A DNA stretch of 64,000 nucleotides from positions 9,455,878 through 9,519,877 of the forward strand of contig LR746264.1 of the NCBI GenBank assembly GCA_902729315.2. Reading direction: 5' to 3'. Below are positions 24,811 through 34,973 of the stretch, piece after piece (position 1 is the first letter of the stretch; every line of letters starts with the position of its first letter). This DNA is from Spirodela intermedia (Eukaryota; Streptophyta; Magnoliopsida; Alismatales; Araceae). The notes under the pieces were generated by a model that did no database searches, was not told where the DNA came from, and saw only the letters and a program-made list of their open reading frames with translations. The position numbers and the translations under genes are program-made.

Positions 24811-25339
24811 CGCGACGGCGAACAATGGGACTGGAGCTACTCTCCAGCGCCAGCGACCTGAGAACTCGGACACCCCCGGCGCCAATCGCTAGTCCTAATT
24901 CGGGTACATTTTATTTATACTGTACCGAAACCTGGCCGTTTTTCCAGCGGGCACCGCTCCGTTAGGTGCCTTAGATCATATCAGGGGACTATCCAGCTCC
25001 AGATTCTCGGATTAAATATAATTACAGTTAATAAATAAGAAATGAATATTATGGTAGGATTACAAACAAAACGAAGTACGGTATATAAATAAGAACTTTC
25101 TTCTCCCTGATTTATTTATTTTCTACCATAAAAAACCCACACTTAAATAATGAGCCTCTAGTCTACAATATTCGGAAATGGGTTTATCGTTTGGAAATTC
25201 ATTATAATCATAATTAATAACAGTAATATCGAGTGCCATCGTAATCAAATATAAAATGGTATTATATAACTAATTTTTTTTAATGAAGTATGTAATGACT
25301 TTTTTATAATGAGATATAAAATGTTTTTTTTTCATTGAC
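24811..25339. other. RPP30 promoter side and AT-rich DNA
   Basis: The RPP30 5' flank. GC-rich for about 150 bases above the ATG, then strongly AT-rich. No TATA box could be chosen with confidence and no coding exon is seen. Confidence 0.4.
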
Positions 25340-26220
25340 AATTTAATATCGAGTACCTTTGTATATTTCATTACAATGGTATTCTATAAATTTTTTATAT
25401 AATTAAAGAGATAATGGATTTTTTATAATGAAAAATTAATATCCAGTAGCATTGTGATGGACCCCACATCAAACGAAATTATGATTACCATTGTACAGGG
25501 GCCGACATTGTAATATTGAGTACCATTGTATATTTCGTTACATTGGTGTTTTATAATGAAAAATTAATCCCGATTACCATTGTAATGGGCCCCCAATTTA
25601 ACGAAATTATGATTACCATTGTGATGGGCCTGATATTGTAATATCGAGTACCATTGTATATTTCATTACAATGGTGTTCTATAATGAAATATATAATTAT
25701 TTTTTTATAATGAAAAATTAATATCGAGTACCATTGTAATGGGTCCCACATAGAACGAAATTATGATTACCACTGTAATGGGACCCAAGTTGTAATATCG
25801 ACTACCATTATATATGTCATTACAATGGGACTCTATAATGAAAATGTTATTATATTGAAAAAAATTAATATCGAGTACCATTTTAGTGGACCCCACATTG
25901 AACGAAATTATGGTTACCGTTGTAATGGGCCGACGTTGTAATACCGAGTACAATTGTAATAGGCCCCCCATTCAACGAGATTATGATTACCAATGTAATG
26001 GGGTCCACACTGTATTGTAATGGAAATTGAATATCGAGTACGTGATGGGCTCCACATTGAACGAAATTAAGATTAACATTGTGATGGGGCCCACACTGTA
26101 ATATCGAGCAGCGTTGTATATTTCATTACCATGGTATTCTAGAATGGAATTTTGATAATTAGACATTAATATCGAGTACCATTTTAGTGGGGCCCACATT
26201 GAACGAAATTACGTTTATCA
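25340..26220. repeat. Degenerate tandem/interspersed repeat array
   Basis: Two short modules alternate. Module A resembles GAGTACCATTGTATATTTCA plus TTACAATGGT and recurs near 25351, 25519, 25645, 25799 and 26105. Module B resembles ACGAAATTATGATTACCATT plus GTAATGGG, recurring near 25477, 25599, 25756, 25903, 25975, 26060 and 26200. Spacing varies from about 125 to 305 bp and copies differ by several bases each. No transposon protein or terminal repeats were recognised. It looks like an old satellite-like array or a decayed element. Confidence 0.8.
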
Positions 26221-26463
26221 TTGCCAACAAATTTCCTAGTCACCTAGATAAAAGGCAAAAAAATGCGATGGGTAAATAATGGAAGGGTGGTTCTATGGCT
26301 TTATGAGGGATATTGAGTTTTAACAAGAGGCATCAGACTGCGAAGGAAAGACATGGCACACACGAGCACACTGGGTGAGGTAGACACGTGTCAGGTATGG
26401 AGGAAAGCGAAGTTAAAATTATTACATAGATAAAGTCGACCAAGTTCCAAGGCTAAGTTCCGA

Positions 26464-27337
26464 TCACTTCCATTTCTTGAACATCCCGTGCTTTCCGAAT
26501 TTCCCGTGTTTTCCGAACTTCCCGTGCCTGCCGAACATACCGTGCATTCTGTGCTTGCCGTGCTTGAACTTGCCGTGCTTGAACTTGCCATGGTGGCCGA
26601 AGCCATGCCCATGGCCGTGAAAGGCGCCGTGTGTCAGATGGTGAGCCCCATATGCAGCTGCAGCGGCGGCGGCTCCTCCTGCTAACATTGCTCCCATGCC
26701 AGGCCCATGGCCTATGAAGTGGATAGATTACCATCAAAATCTGAGAGAGAGAGAGAGAGATACATAGATAGATAGATAGAGAGGGAGGGAGGGAGGAGGG
26801 AGAGAGAGAGAGAGAGAGAGAGGAGGCCGAACTAGAATCTAAGGGGTCGCATAATAGGATAAGAAAATTGGAATTTAATCAAAGGTAAAAAAAATTATCT
26901 CATGGGTTCCATATTTTTCAAGCAAATTGTACCATGCTTCCCTACATTATAATCAATGCAACGCCGTCCAGTAACAAAGAAGATTTTTCTTCTGTGCATG
27001 TAATTTGCTTACCGTGATGCGGAGCAGAATGGGAAGGGTACCCTGCTGGAGGATATCCATGGGGAGGGTACCCTTGCGGAGGGTACCCTTGCGGAGGGTA
27101 CCCTTGCGGAGGATATCCTTGTGGAGGGTAACCTTGTGGAGGGTACCCTTGTGGAGGGTATCCATGTGGAGGATAGGCCCCAGGAGCTGGCGGATAGCCC
27201 TGAGGAGGATACTGTGGAGGGTATCCAGAGTGGTGACCCGGAGGGTATCCAGATAGCTGATGTGCCATGTTAGAGAAAAATCCTCGATCACTGCTCTCTG
27301 GCTCACCATGGTTATCTTTGTCTTTCCCACCTCCCAT
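26464..27337 (-). CDS. Glycine/proline-rich protein (GPRP, GYPPQ-repeat; 'glycine-rich protein A3' type)
   Basis: Minus-strand exons 27337-27013 and 26711-26464, phase-1 intron, 190 residues. The N-terminus is MGGGKDKDNHGEPESSDRGF, followed from about residue 30 by at least ten XYPPX repeats, mainly GYPPQ. After the intron come a methionine/alanine block (MGAMLAGGAAAAAAAYG) and a histidine/lysine/glycine tail of GKFKHGKFKHGK type ending FKKWK. This three-part order is exactly that of plant GPRPs. They are small, abundantly transcribed proteins linked in the literature to growth and stress; the biochemical function is unsettled. The acceptor side of the intron holds GA/GATA microsatellites (26743-26820). 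A 5'UTR intron reaching to about 29067 is likely, since a donor-like GGCGTCG/GTGAGC occurs there with a TTAAATAG box upstream. Confidence 0.92.
27050..27190 (-). repeat. 15-bp coding minisatellite (GYPPQ units)
   Basis: On the plus strand the unit reads GGAGGGTACCCTTGC, repeated with one- or two-base changes. Each unit encodes GYPPQ on the minus strand. Length polymorphism is expected. Confidence 0.9.
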
Positions 27338-29066
27338 TTTTCTTCACAGAAAATGGGTGCTATTCAGACCTAAATGCCCAAACATAGAACCATTTGTGAA
27401 AACACTGGGTAACATCACATTACACAAATATGAATTGACAGAATGAAATGCACTTCAAGCATCAAGTTAACAACCATGATAGTAATCTACTGCAGTCTAG
27501 CGGCAAAGCAAATGCCCAAGTTGACCTACTCAACATATTATCATAAACTAATGTTACCAATAACATATCATTTTTCTCTTGAAGACGTCACAGATGTATT
27601 TCATTTGGCATAAAAAAGGACTAGATGCACATCTCTGCCCAAGTAGACCTACCGAATGATGCTGAAGAATGGTGCAAGAAAATATGCATAAGAAATCTTT
27701 TTGTTTTCTTTTACCACTGGATTCACTGGAACATCCATTTCTAAGATAGTCGAAAGACTTTAATGCCAAAAACTCAAGAATGAAAGCTCTTCTGCAGTAA
27801 AAAGAGGACAGGAAAAACAGAGCAAGCTAAAAGAACAGGCTTGAATGAAAAGCATGGATGGAGGACACACGTCGTTCTCAACTGAGACATTAAGCATAAA
27901 TCGAGGTAATGAGTAAATGACTCGATTATTACATCATTGAAAGAAATCAGTCAACATAGCCCCAAAAAAACTACAAATCAGAGGAGAAGCACGTCAACAA
28001 AATTTTCGCCAAATCACAAACCCTGTAGCAATGTTCTAGTGGAACTTTATTCACCACGAGAAAGGATAAATATGAAAATCAACCTTTTCAAAGAAGTTCT
28101 GTAAAAGTTTTCCTCATCCGACATTCCTGATCTACAATGTATTTACATCAAAACTAAAATCTTGAACACCCCTGACATCATCAAGTTTTTGAGAGATTAC
28201 GGGTAAAATGTGTAAAACTTCGAGCTATATAAAGGTAAAACAAGCATCTCATCACAGCATCGTGATTGAGTTGAAATATTCCTGCATGCATGGGCAAAAC
28301 TACTAGATTTCTGTCGCTGCAGTCACAACATTCCCCACATTTTCCAACCTTCTATAATATATTGTGCCTGTCATTCCCTCTGATTTTCAGGACGAGACGG
28401 ACATTCTTAGACGAAGAAAGTTTTTTCTAAAAATGAAAAAGGAAAGAAGAGGCAACGTTGTGAATAAATGTCTCGTAAACACTAGTAGGAACAGGCATAA
28501 GATACTATACGTTTTTTCATCTAAAATTTTACTAAACATATTCCTAGAAGTCCAGGAAAACCCGTGATTCTAGACTAAAAATTCGAGAGGATATAATTTG
28601 AAGTTCTTCACCAGCATTTCAGAGGAATCTGTACGTATTTTGCGATGATTTACTTAAAATAACAGGGTTTCCTTGAATTTACTTTTTTTTTTAAACAACA
28701 GGAGATAACTTCGCTAAATTAATGAACGGATGATAAAAACATAAACACAACTTATTTATCCTTGAAAACTCAATGCACGGATCAGTCACAAATAAAAAAC
28801 GTGAGATCTACACACCATCCCCCAGTCATTGCCCTGATTAACTGAGTTTCCTGACTAAATGTCTCTTGGCAACATACGAAAGGTTTTTCTATGCAACACG
28901 AGGACGGATTACATCCATTAAACCTCAGGGGCAAGTTACCCGACGGCACACCCCGCAATTCCGAGACCAGACGTCAGATCTAGGGCGTTAACTCAGACTA
29001 AAACGAATCTAAAACAGCGCGAAACTTGCAAAACGAAGATTATACGTGAAGATGTGAGAGGCTCAC
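27338..29066 (-). other. Probable 5'UTR intron of the GPRP gene
   Basis: About 1.7 kb of AT-rich DNA with no coding exon. A possible acceptor (GCATTTAG) lies about 30 bases before the GPRP ATG and a donor near 29067. Inferred from splice signals only; one short plus-strand frame at 28364-28567 has no family resemblance. Confidence 0.4.
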
Positions 29067-29735
29067 CGACGCCAGAGGAGGTTCTTCCGCAGAATGCGAG
29101 GAAATGGAGGAGATGACGACGGATCGTAGCACCAGATGCCTTTGTACGCCGGCTCCCCCTTCAACCTATTTAATTCCGGCGAAAGCGGAAGTGCGATTCC
29201 CTTAAGCCTGCTAACGTCGGCCATCCACTTACTTCGAGAATAAGCATATGCCACGTGGCAACAGCGACAAGCGTAATAGAGGATTGTTCGGCCGATGAAC
29301 GCGGCTGACCAATTCACCGCCGACCGGTCCATTGTCAAGTCCGCCCGGCGAGGGGTCCGTTGACGTGGCCACGCTTATCCCTCTTAATGGAAATCACGGG
29401 ACTTAGCCGCAGGCGCTTCGCAGACCATCCTGTCGGACCTCCCCCATCAGGAGATGCCACATATGGTCCCGCCACAAGACGTAAGTCCACTGGAAAAATA
29501 ACATCTTGGCCGTTGATTCATTTGGGGACATCGGAGTCGTCGAAAGGGTTTCCCTTATATTCTACAGGGCGTAGTCAAGCCGGAGCGGATCAGCACAGCG
29601 TGGAAAAAGCTAGGGTTTCCATAGCAGATCGGAGGCTTTTGGTATCTCCTTCTTCTTCTATTACTCTGTTGTTTCGCGCTGAGCTAGGGTTTTAGTCTCT
29701 CTCTTCTGCCCGCTGTGCATTGACTGCGATTTTAG
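29067..29735. promoter_or_regulatory. Divergent promoter between GPRP (-) and RS2Z (+)
   Basis: A GC-rich island between AT-rich introns. It contains a G-box CCACGTGG at 29251-29258, a further ACGTGGCC near 29363-29370, and two telo-boxes (TAGGGTTT) at 29611-29618 and 29685-29692 in the probable RS2Z leader. On the minus strand TTAAATAG at about 29165-29172 could serve as a TATA element for GPRP. A leader exon for RS2Z ends at a donor (TTTAG/GTATGC) at 29735/29736. Confidence 0.55.
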
Positions 29736-30972
29736 GTATGCCATTTGCTGTCAATTTCGGTGATTTTTATGTTCTCGCTTAAAGATCTTCGGACATACGA
29801 ACAAAGATTGTCAGGGTAATTTTTTTGGGTGGTAACTGGATCTGGAATGATCTGAGAATCATGAGGGCCTGGATGTTTTCACCTTTGAGTTTGATGAAGT
29901 CGTGAACGCATGATTGTATTTTTAATTTGTGCCATCGTGTTCAACGCATCTCTTTGTATATGGTTTCCCTGCCTCTCGACAACCTAAGATTCCCAGCAGA
30001 TTTAATGTGTTTGGTTTTTGGTCGACCAAATATTATTTCAGTCTTTATTTTTTTAGTTATATAACTTTTTCGGTTAGTCGCCCTTCCTGCCACTGGCGGC
30101 CGTGGGCGAGGAAACGCTATAGCTTAATCTTTATTTATTCAAATTTACGACGCACCTAATATATTTATTTAATAGCTAATATACGACTTTAATCCCACTT
30201 TACGAGGAAATCTTCTCCTTATTACCGCTACTGTATATTTGCTTGTTTCATAATCTAGTTCAATTTGGCAAAATGTTATAATTTTCTCAATTGCCCATTC
30301 AAATATGAGAGAAAATGAACAATATATGCACTCTACATTCTGTTTAAATCAAACAGCTGATTGAAGTACTCCAAGATTTGCTACTCTCCCATTAGATTGT
30401 GATTCGTTTCACTAATGCTTTATGTTCTGTTGCCCTTCTGGTGTTTTGAAGTTCGCTTCACTAGTCATCTTATAACATCTTTGAGATATGTCCACAGATG
30501 GCTCTTTTGAATATCCCTTTTGTCTCTTTCATCTTGACTACTTTATATAAAATGGATTTCCTCTCTTTGATGATAAATTTCTGGTTGCCTAATCTTTTTC
30601 CAGTAGTTCAAAAAATTCTGATTGCTTGTGCTTGGGTTGCCCAACCAAGATCGCATTTCTTTTCTAGTTGTAAAGTTATTGTCACAATCCTCTTTACTTC
30701 CCTATTAGAAAATTGCTTTTGCTTTGGGTTGCGACCTATATACAATGTAAGCTCAATTCTTTTATAACTTGGTCCACGAGTAAAATATCTTTCTAGGCTG
30801 CAATTAAAATTCTGTGTTGAATTGTTCTTCGTAGTCAATATGCATGTTCTTGGTCATGTTCACGTAACTAGTGGGGTTTCACTTCCTCTCGTGCCAGTTA
30901 GGACGTCATATTTTTCTTTTTTCTAGTTGTCTATGATTATGGTTTAACTGAATTTTTATGGTACTGTGGCAG
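29736..30972 (+). other. 5'UTR intron of RS2Z
   Basis: Bounded by GTATGC at 29736 and CTGTGGCAG ending at 30972, eight bases before the ATG. AT-rich and T-rich, with no coding exon seen. Confidence 0.6.
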
Positions 30973-30979
30973 TGAAGCA

Positions 30980-33032
30980 ATGCCTCGTCATGATGATCGA
31001 TATGGTGGTACTCGTCTATATGTTGGCCGCTTGTCTTCCCGTACACGTTCTCGTGATCTGGAAGATCTTTTCAGCAGATACGGAAGGTAAAAGGTTTACT
31101 CGCAGAAATATATCTCTTTTATTCGTTAAAATAAAATCACTCTTACACACGCACACACACTTTACAAGGCTGTTTATGTAATTTTTCTTTTCCACTCATA
31201 TAACATCCACTATTTCGCCCATCGAAATGTAAGTTTCTTAGGGTATGATGCTATTTTTATCTGTATTAGGTCGTTTGGAGTCAGGTTGAAAGGTATTCCA
31301 CGAGTCGTCTTTTTGTTTTCCTTTTAAAAATGTTATCTTCGTTAGAAGGTTGAACCCCAGGGACCATCATTTAACTTGAATGATGTTGTTGAAGGTTATG
31401 GGGTTTACCAACCTGGATGGCCGTGGTATGAGGGTGGCTTGGTGGAATTGGTGGCTATTCATGCAAAATGTTCGTGAGAGACTTTGGCGATTCTTTCCGT
31501 AATATAATGTTTTTATGGAAGTGGCGAGAGTTGCAAAGTGGTGTCTAGTTCATCTTCTGAGGGGCGAAGTATCACTCCCTTGGGTACTTTAAGTTTTGCT
31601 TGCCTTACTGTTTCTGGCAACCATTTCCGCAGAATACGGGATGTGGATTTGAAGCACAACTTCGCATTCATAGTATGTGCCTTCTATTTCCCATTGACTG
31701 TTCATATCCCGTTTTATGTATCTGATCCGTTCATTTATTTGCTTTGATGACTGGTCGATTGTTGTCCATATATGAGCCCCTTCTCCTTTGGTTTCCTCAA
31801 TGAACTTGTGCAGGAGTTCAATGACCCAAGAGACGCTGACGATGCAAGGTATGCACTAGATGGGCGGGATATCGATGGGAGTCGTATCTTGGTCGAATTT
31901 GCCAAAGGAGTGAGTAACCATGGCTTTCTACAAACGGATTATGCAAAATATTTAGTTCTTATGTACGTCCGCCGATATATGTATATATTTATTGCACAGG
32001 GACCGCGTGGTGCTGGTGCTTCTCGTGAATATTTGGGAAGAGGCCCTCCACCCGGGTCAGGCCGGTGCTTTAACTGCGGATTAGATGGCCATTGGGCCCG
32101 AGACTGCAAGGCTGGAGACTGGAAGAACAGATGCTACCGTTGTGGAGACGGAGGGCATATAGAGAGAAACTGCCAGAACAGCCCCAAGAGCTTGAAGTAT
32201 TTCCCTCGTACAGTTAATTCATTCAATTATTTGCTCGAGTTTTGTTTGCTTCTATTGGGTTATCGATTTAGATTTCTCTCTGAAGGGGCCGGAGTTACTC
32301 GCGGTCTCCCTCTCCTCGTCGTGGGCGGAGCCGCAGTCGCAGTAGGAGCTTGAGCCGGAGCCGCAGTTACAGGTCCGACCTCCACATCGATTTTTTATAA
32401 TCTTTTTGATCATCCTTTTTCCGAAATTCATTGACGATCTCTGCACCATCGTCAGCCGGTCCCGGTCTCCTGCTCCGAGAAGGGACTACAGTGTTGAGCG
32501 CGATCGGAGATCCAGGAGCCCCCGTGGCAGCCGGAGCCCGCCGCCGTCCAAAGGGCGGCGGCGCAGCCTGTCTCCCGCCGGCAGCCGGAGCCCTCTGGGG
32601 AGGCCAAGCCCCCAACGTGGCGACCGCATGAAGGCGGAGAGAAACGGGTCGGACTACAGCAGGAGCCCCAGCAGGGAGATGAGCAGGAGCCCACCCAGAA
32701 GGGACATCAGTAGGAGCCCCCCCACCAGAAGGGAGATGAGCATGAGCCCACCCACAAGGGACATGAACAGGAGCCCCCCCACCAGAAGGGAGCGGAGCAG
32801 GAGCCCACCCAGAAGGGACATCAGCAGGAGCCCCCCCACCAGAAGGGAGATGAGCAGGAGCCCCCCCACCAGGAGGGAGGACAGTGGGAGCCCGAGGAAA
32901 GAGACCAGTAGGAGCCCCGTGAGTAACGAGCGGGGGGAGGACTCGCCATCCGAGCACCAATTGGGAAGCCCTCAAGCCAACGGCCGGAGCCCGTCCCCCG
33001 GCGGCGGCGAGGAGGAGTCCCCCCGGAACTGA
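30980..33032 (+). CDS. RS2Z33: RS2Z-type SR splicing factor (RRM, two zinc knuckles, RS domain)
   Basis: Six coding exons: 30980-31086, 31633-31672, 31814-31909, 32000-32196, 32286-32372 and 32456-33032; 367 residues. The RRM (about 10-80) has RNP2 LYVGRL and the RNP1-like [11 protein letters not shown]. Two CCHC knuckles follow: C104-C107-H112-C117 and C126-C129-H134-C139. The rest is RS/SP-rich, with a repeated [20 protein letters not shown]-like block at about 244-324 and an acidic/SP tail. One RRM plus two knuckles defines the plant-only RS2Z32/RS2Z33 subfamily, nuclear-speckle regulators of splice-site choice. The family's Arabidopsis members regulate their own splicing. A 5'UTR intron of about 1.2 kb (29736-30972) precedes the ATG, and the 546-nt intron after the first coding exon is the longest inside the CDS. 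Exon 6 is GC-rich compared with the RRM exons. The symbol is by family; it could equally be the RS2Z32 copy. Confidence 0.93.
32650..32905 (+). repeat. Coding minisatellite in the RS2Z RS domain
   Basis: Units of about 27 or 30 bp built on AGCAGGAGCCC(A/C)CCCA plus AGAAGGGA(C/G)AT follow one another about eight times, encoding alternating SRSPPRRDI and [10 protein letters not shown]. Some units read SMSPPT or NRSPPT. Confidence 0.9.
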
Positions 33033-33327
33033 CTTGACCGGAAGCTTTTGTGAGACATTTCCCCTGCTACCTTTTGGGACCTGTCGTCTGTCTTTTTTCT
33101 ATGGCTCTGTGAATGCCGACTCTGCTCTCTCCTCTGAAGAAGCTATTCTGCAAGAATTCATTCCGTCCTCTCCAATGCTGCTTATAGAGGATTAGATGAG
33201 GCGTCGCATGCCAAGTCATCGATCCGGGTTCGCCTCCTTCCAGCCGACGAGAACCGTCCGTCGCCCTTCGGATCAACGGCAGGGGATACCTCACACGCTT
33301 CGCCGACCGCCGCCGCGAAGCTTTTAC
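33033..33327 (+). other. RS2Z 3'UTR and H4 upstream region
   Basis: The RS2Z 3'UTR probably ends within the first 150 bases. The remainder is GC-rich and serves as the histone H4 upstream region. No other gene seen. Confidence 0.5.
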
Positions 33328-33334
33328 TATAAAT
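33328..33334 (+). promoter_or_regulatory. TATA box of histone H4
   Basis: TATAAAT within GC-rich DNA, 98 bases upstream of the H4 ATG. This spacing suits a leader of about 65-70 bases. Confidence 0.7.
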
Positions 33335-33413
33335 GCCTCGCCGCCGATTCTTACCGATGGTGCTGTTCATTGGTTTCCTCTGCTAGGGTTTCTGTGGGAC
33401 TTCTTTTCCGTGA

Positions 33414-33743
<330 letters not shown>

Positions 33744-34394
33744 TGTTCTTGCTGCTCAGAAAGTCTTGCTGTCAAGAAAATCCGCGGAGAACGATGAAAG
33801 AGGGGAAAAGGATAGTGAGATAGGGAAAATAGATTATTCGAGGGTTGTTTAATCCGTAATCTGGATTCTAGGGTTCCATCTCCTCGGTGTTCTATTGTTC
33901 ATTCTTGTTCCTCTTTCTCTTTGGAGGACCTCCAACTCTGTAATCCGATCGCTGCTCCCATTTCTCCAACCCTGTAGCGCAGAATCTTTTCTTCCGAGTC
34001 CCGATTCCTTTCGAACGACATCGTAAATCGTCTGTTCAACGACTCTGTTGAATCCTGAAATCGCTTTGAGGGCATGGTAGAATGGGATGCCTCTCGAAGT
34101 CGGAACACATTAGAGTTCCACAGGAATTAGCTTGCGAATATGGACCGATATGAAAGAGAAATCCAGATACGAAAAAAAGATCGAATGTTGACTATCCTCC
34201 ATAGCGTCGTGACCCGCAGTCCATTCATGGGCTACCTTACGATGCTCCGCAGTCGAGGATAGAACGGTGGAGATATTCTTCCTAACTGCGTCGTCGAGTC
34301 GCGATTACTGGGGGGGGCTTAGGTTGCCTGGCCGTCCATCATACCATCTGCTTTTTGTAGTAGGGGTATTTTGGTCACATGAAAATATAGGGCG
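33744..34394. other. H4 3' flank and intergenic DNA
   Basis: Contains the probable H4 3'UTR. No further coding exon seen; a 69-codon minus-strand frame (33899-34108) has no family resemblance. Confidence 0.5.
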
Positions 34395-34403
34395 CTATAT
34401 AAG
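34395..34403 (+). promoter_or_regulatory. Probable TATA box for SAC3A
   Basis: CTATATAAG, followed about 15 bases later by a GGCCCA element (TGGGCC on the minus strand). It lies 570 bases before the SAC3A ATG. The leader would contain a CT microsatellite (34564-34598) and at least one short intron (donor GCTAAG/GTAATG near 34808; acceptor TAAGCAG near 34902). Confidence 0.45.
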
Positions 34404-34562
34404 CGGTCTACGGCCCAAGCGTGCCCCCACCCTGTCGATGTATATCGTCCCTGTTCTTCACGGTCGCCCAACCCCTCGCCAGAAGCTCCCGCCTGAGCAA
34501 AGGGGGTCACGAGGTTCAGGACCCAAACGAGAAGCAACGAATACCTAATCTCTCTACGCATC

Positions 34563-34563
<1 letters not shown>

Positions 34564-34598
<35 letters not shown>
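34564..34598. repeat. (CT)n microsatellite in the SAC3A leader
   Basis: Pure CT tract of about 35 bp between the proposed TATA box and the first coding exon. Confidence 0.95.
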
Positions 34599-34601
<3 letters not shown>

Positions 34602-34973
34602 AATAAGCCATATACGTAGGAAATTTTTTCCATCTTTCATTGTCGTAAATAATTTCAGTTTTTGTCTTTTAATTAAAGTTTCCGATTCTGTACCTTTCTT
34701 CCCTCCTTTTTCGTCCTTCTCTTCTTTCTTCTCCCTGTTTTGCCGAATCGATACGCAGTGGAAAGAAACTATTTCCGCGCCGCAGGGATCTGTAAACGTT
34801 GGCTAAGGTAATGGGCTAACGTTTGGTTCTAGGGTTTTTTCTGCGATCTGCTGTCGTTAGTGAAGGTTTTTTGATTGAATCTGTTGAATTTCTTGTAAGC
34901 AGGGTTTGTGAATTGCCTGCGGAGACAATTGTTCGATGCTCAGACGAGAGTGAACGTTGTCGGCGTTTATTCA

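Noticed and set aside
26453-26737. Minus-strand frame overlapping GPRP exon 2
   Set aside because: Wrong reading frame; exon 2 in phase gives the conserved MGAMLAGG and GKFKHGK protein.
32367-32975. 202-codon minus-strand frame rich in Pro/Gly/Ala
   Set aside because: It is the antisense shadow of the RS2Z RS-domain minisatellite.
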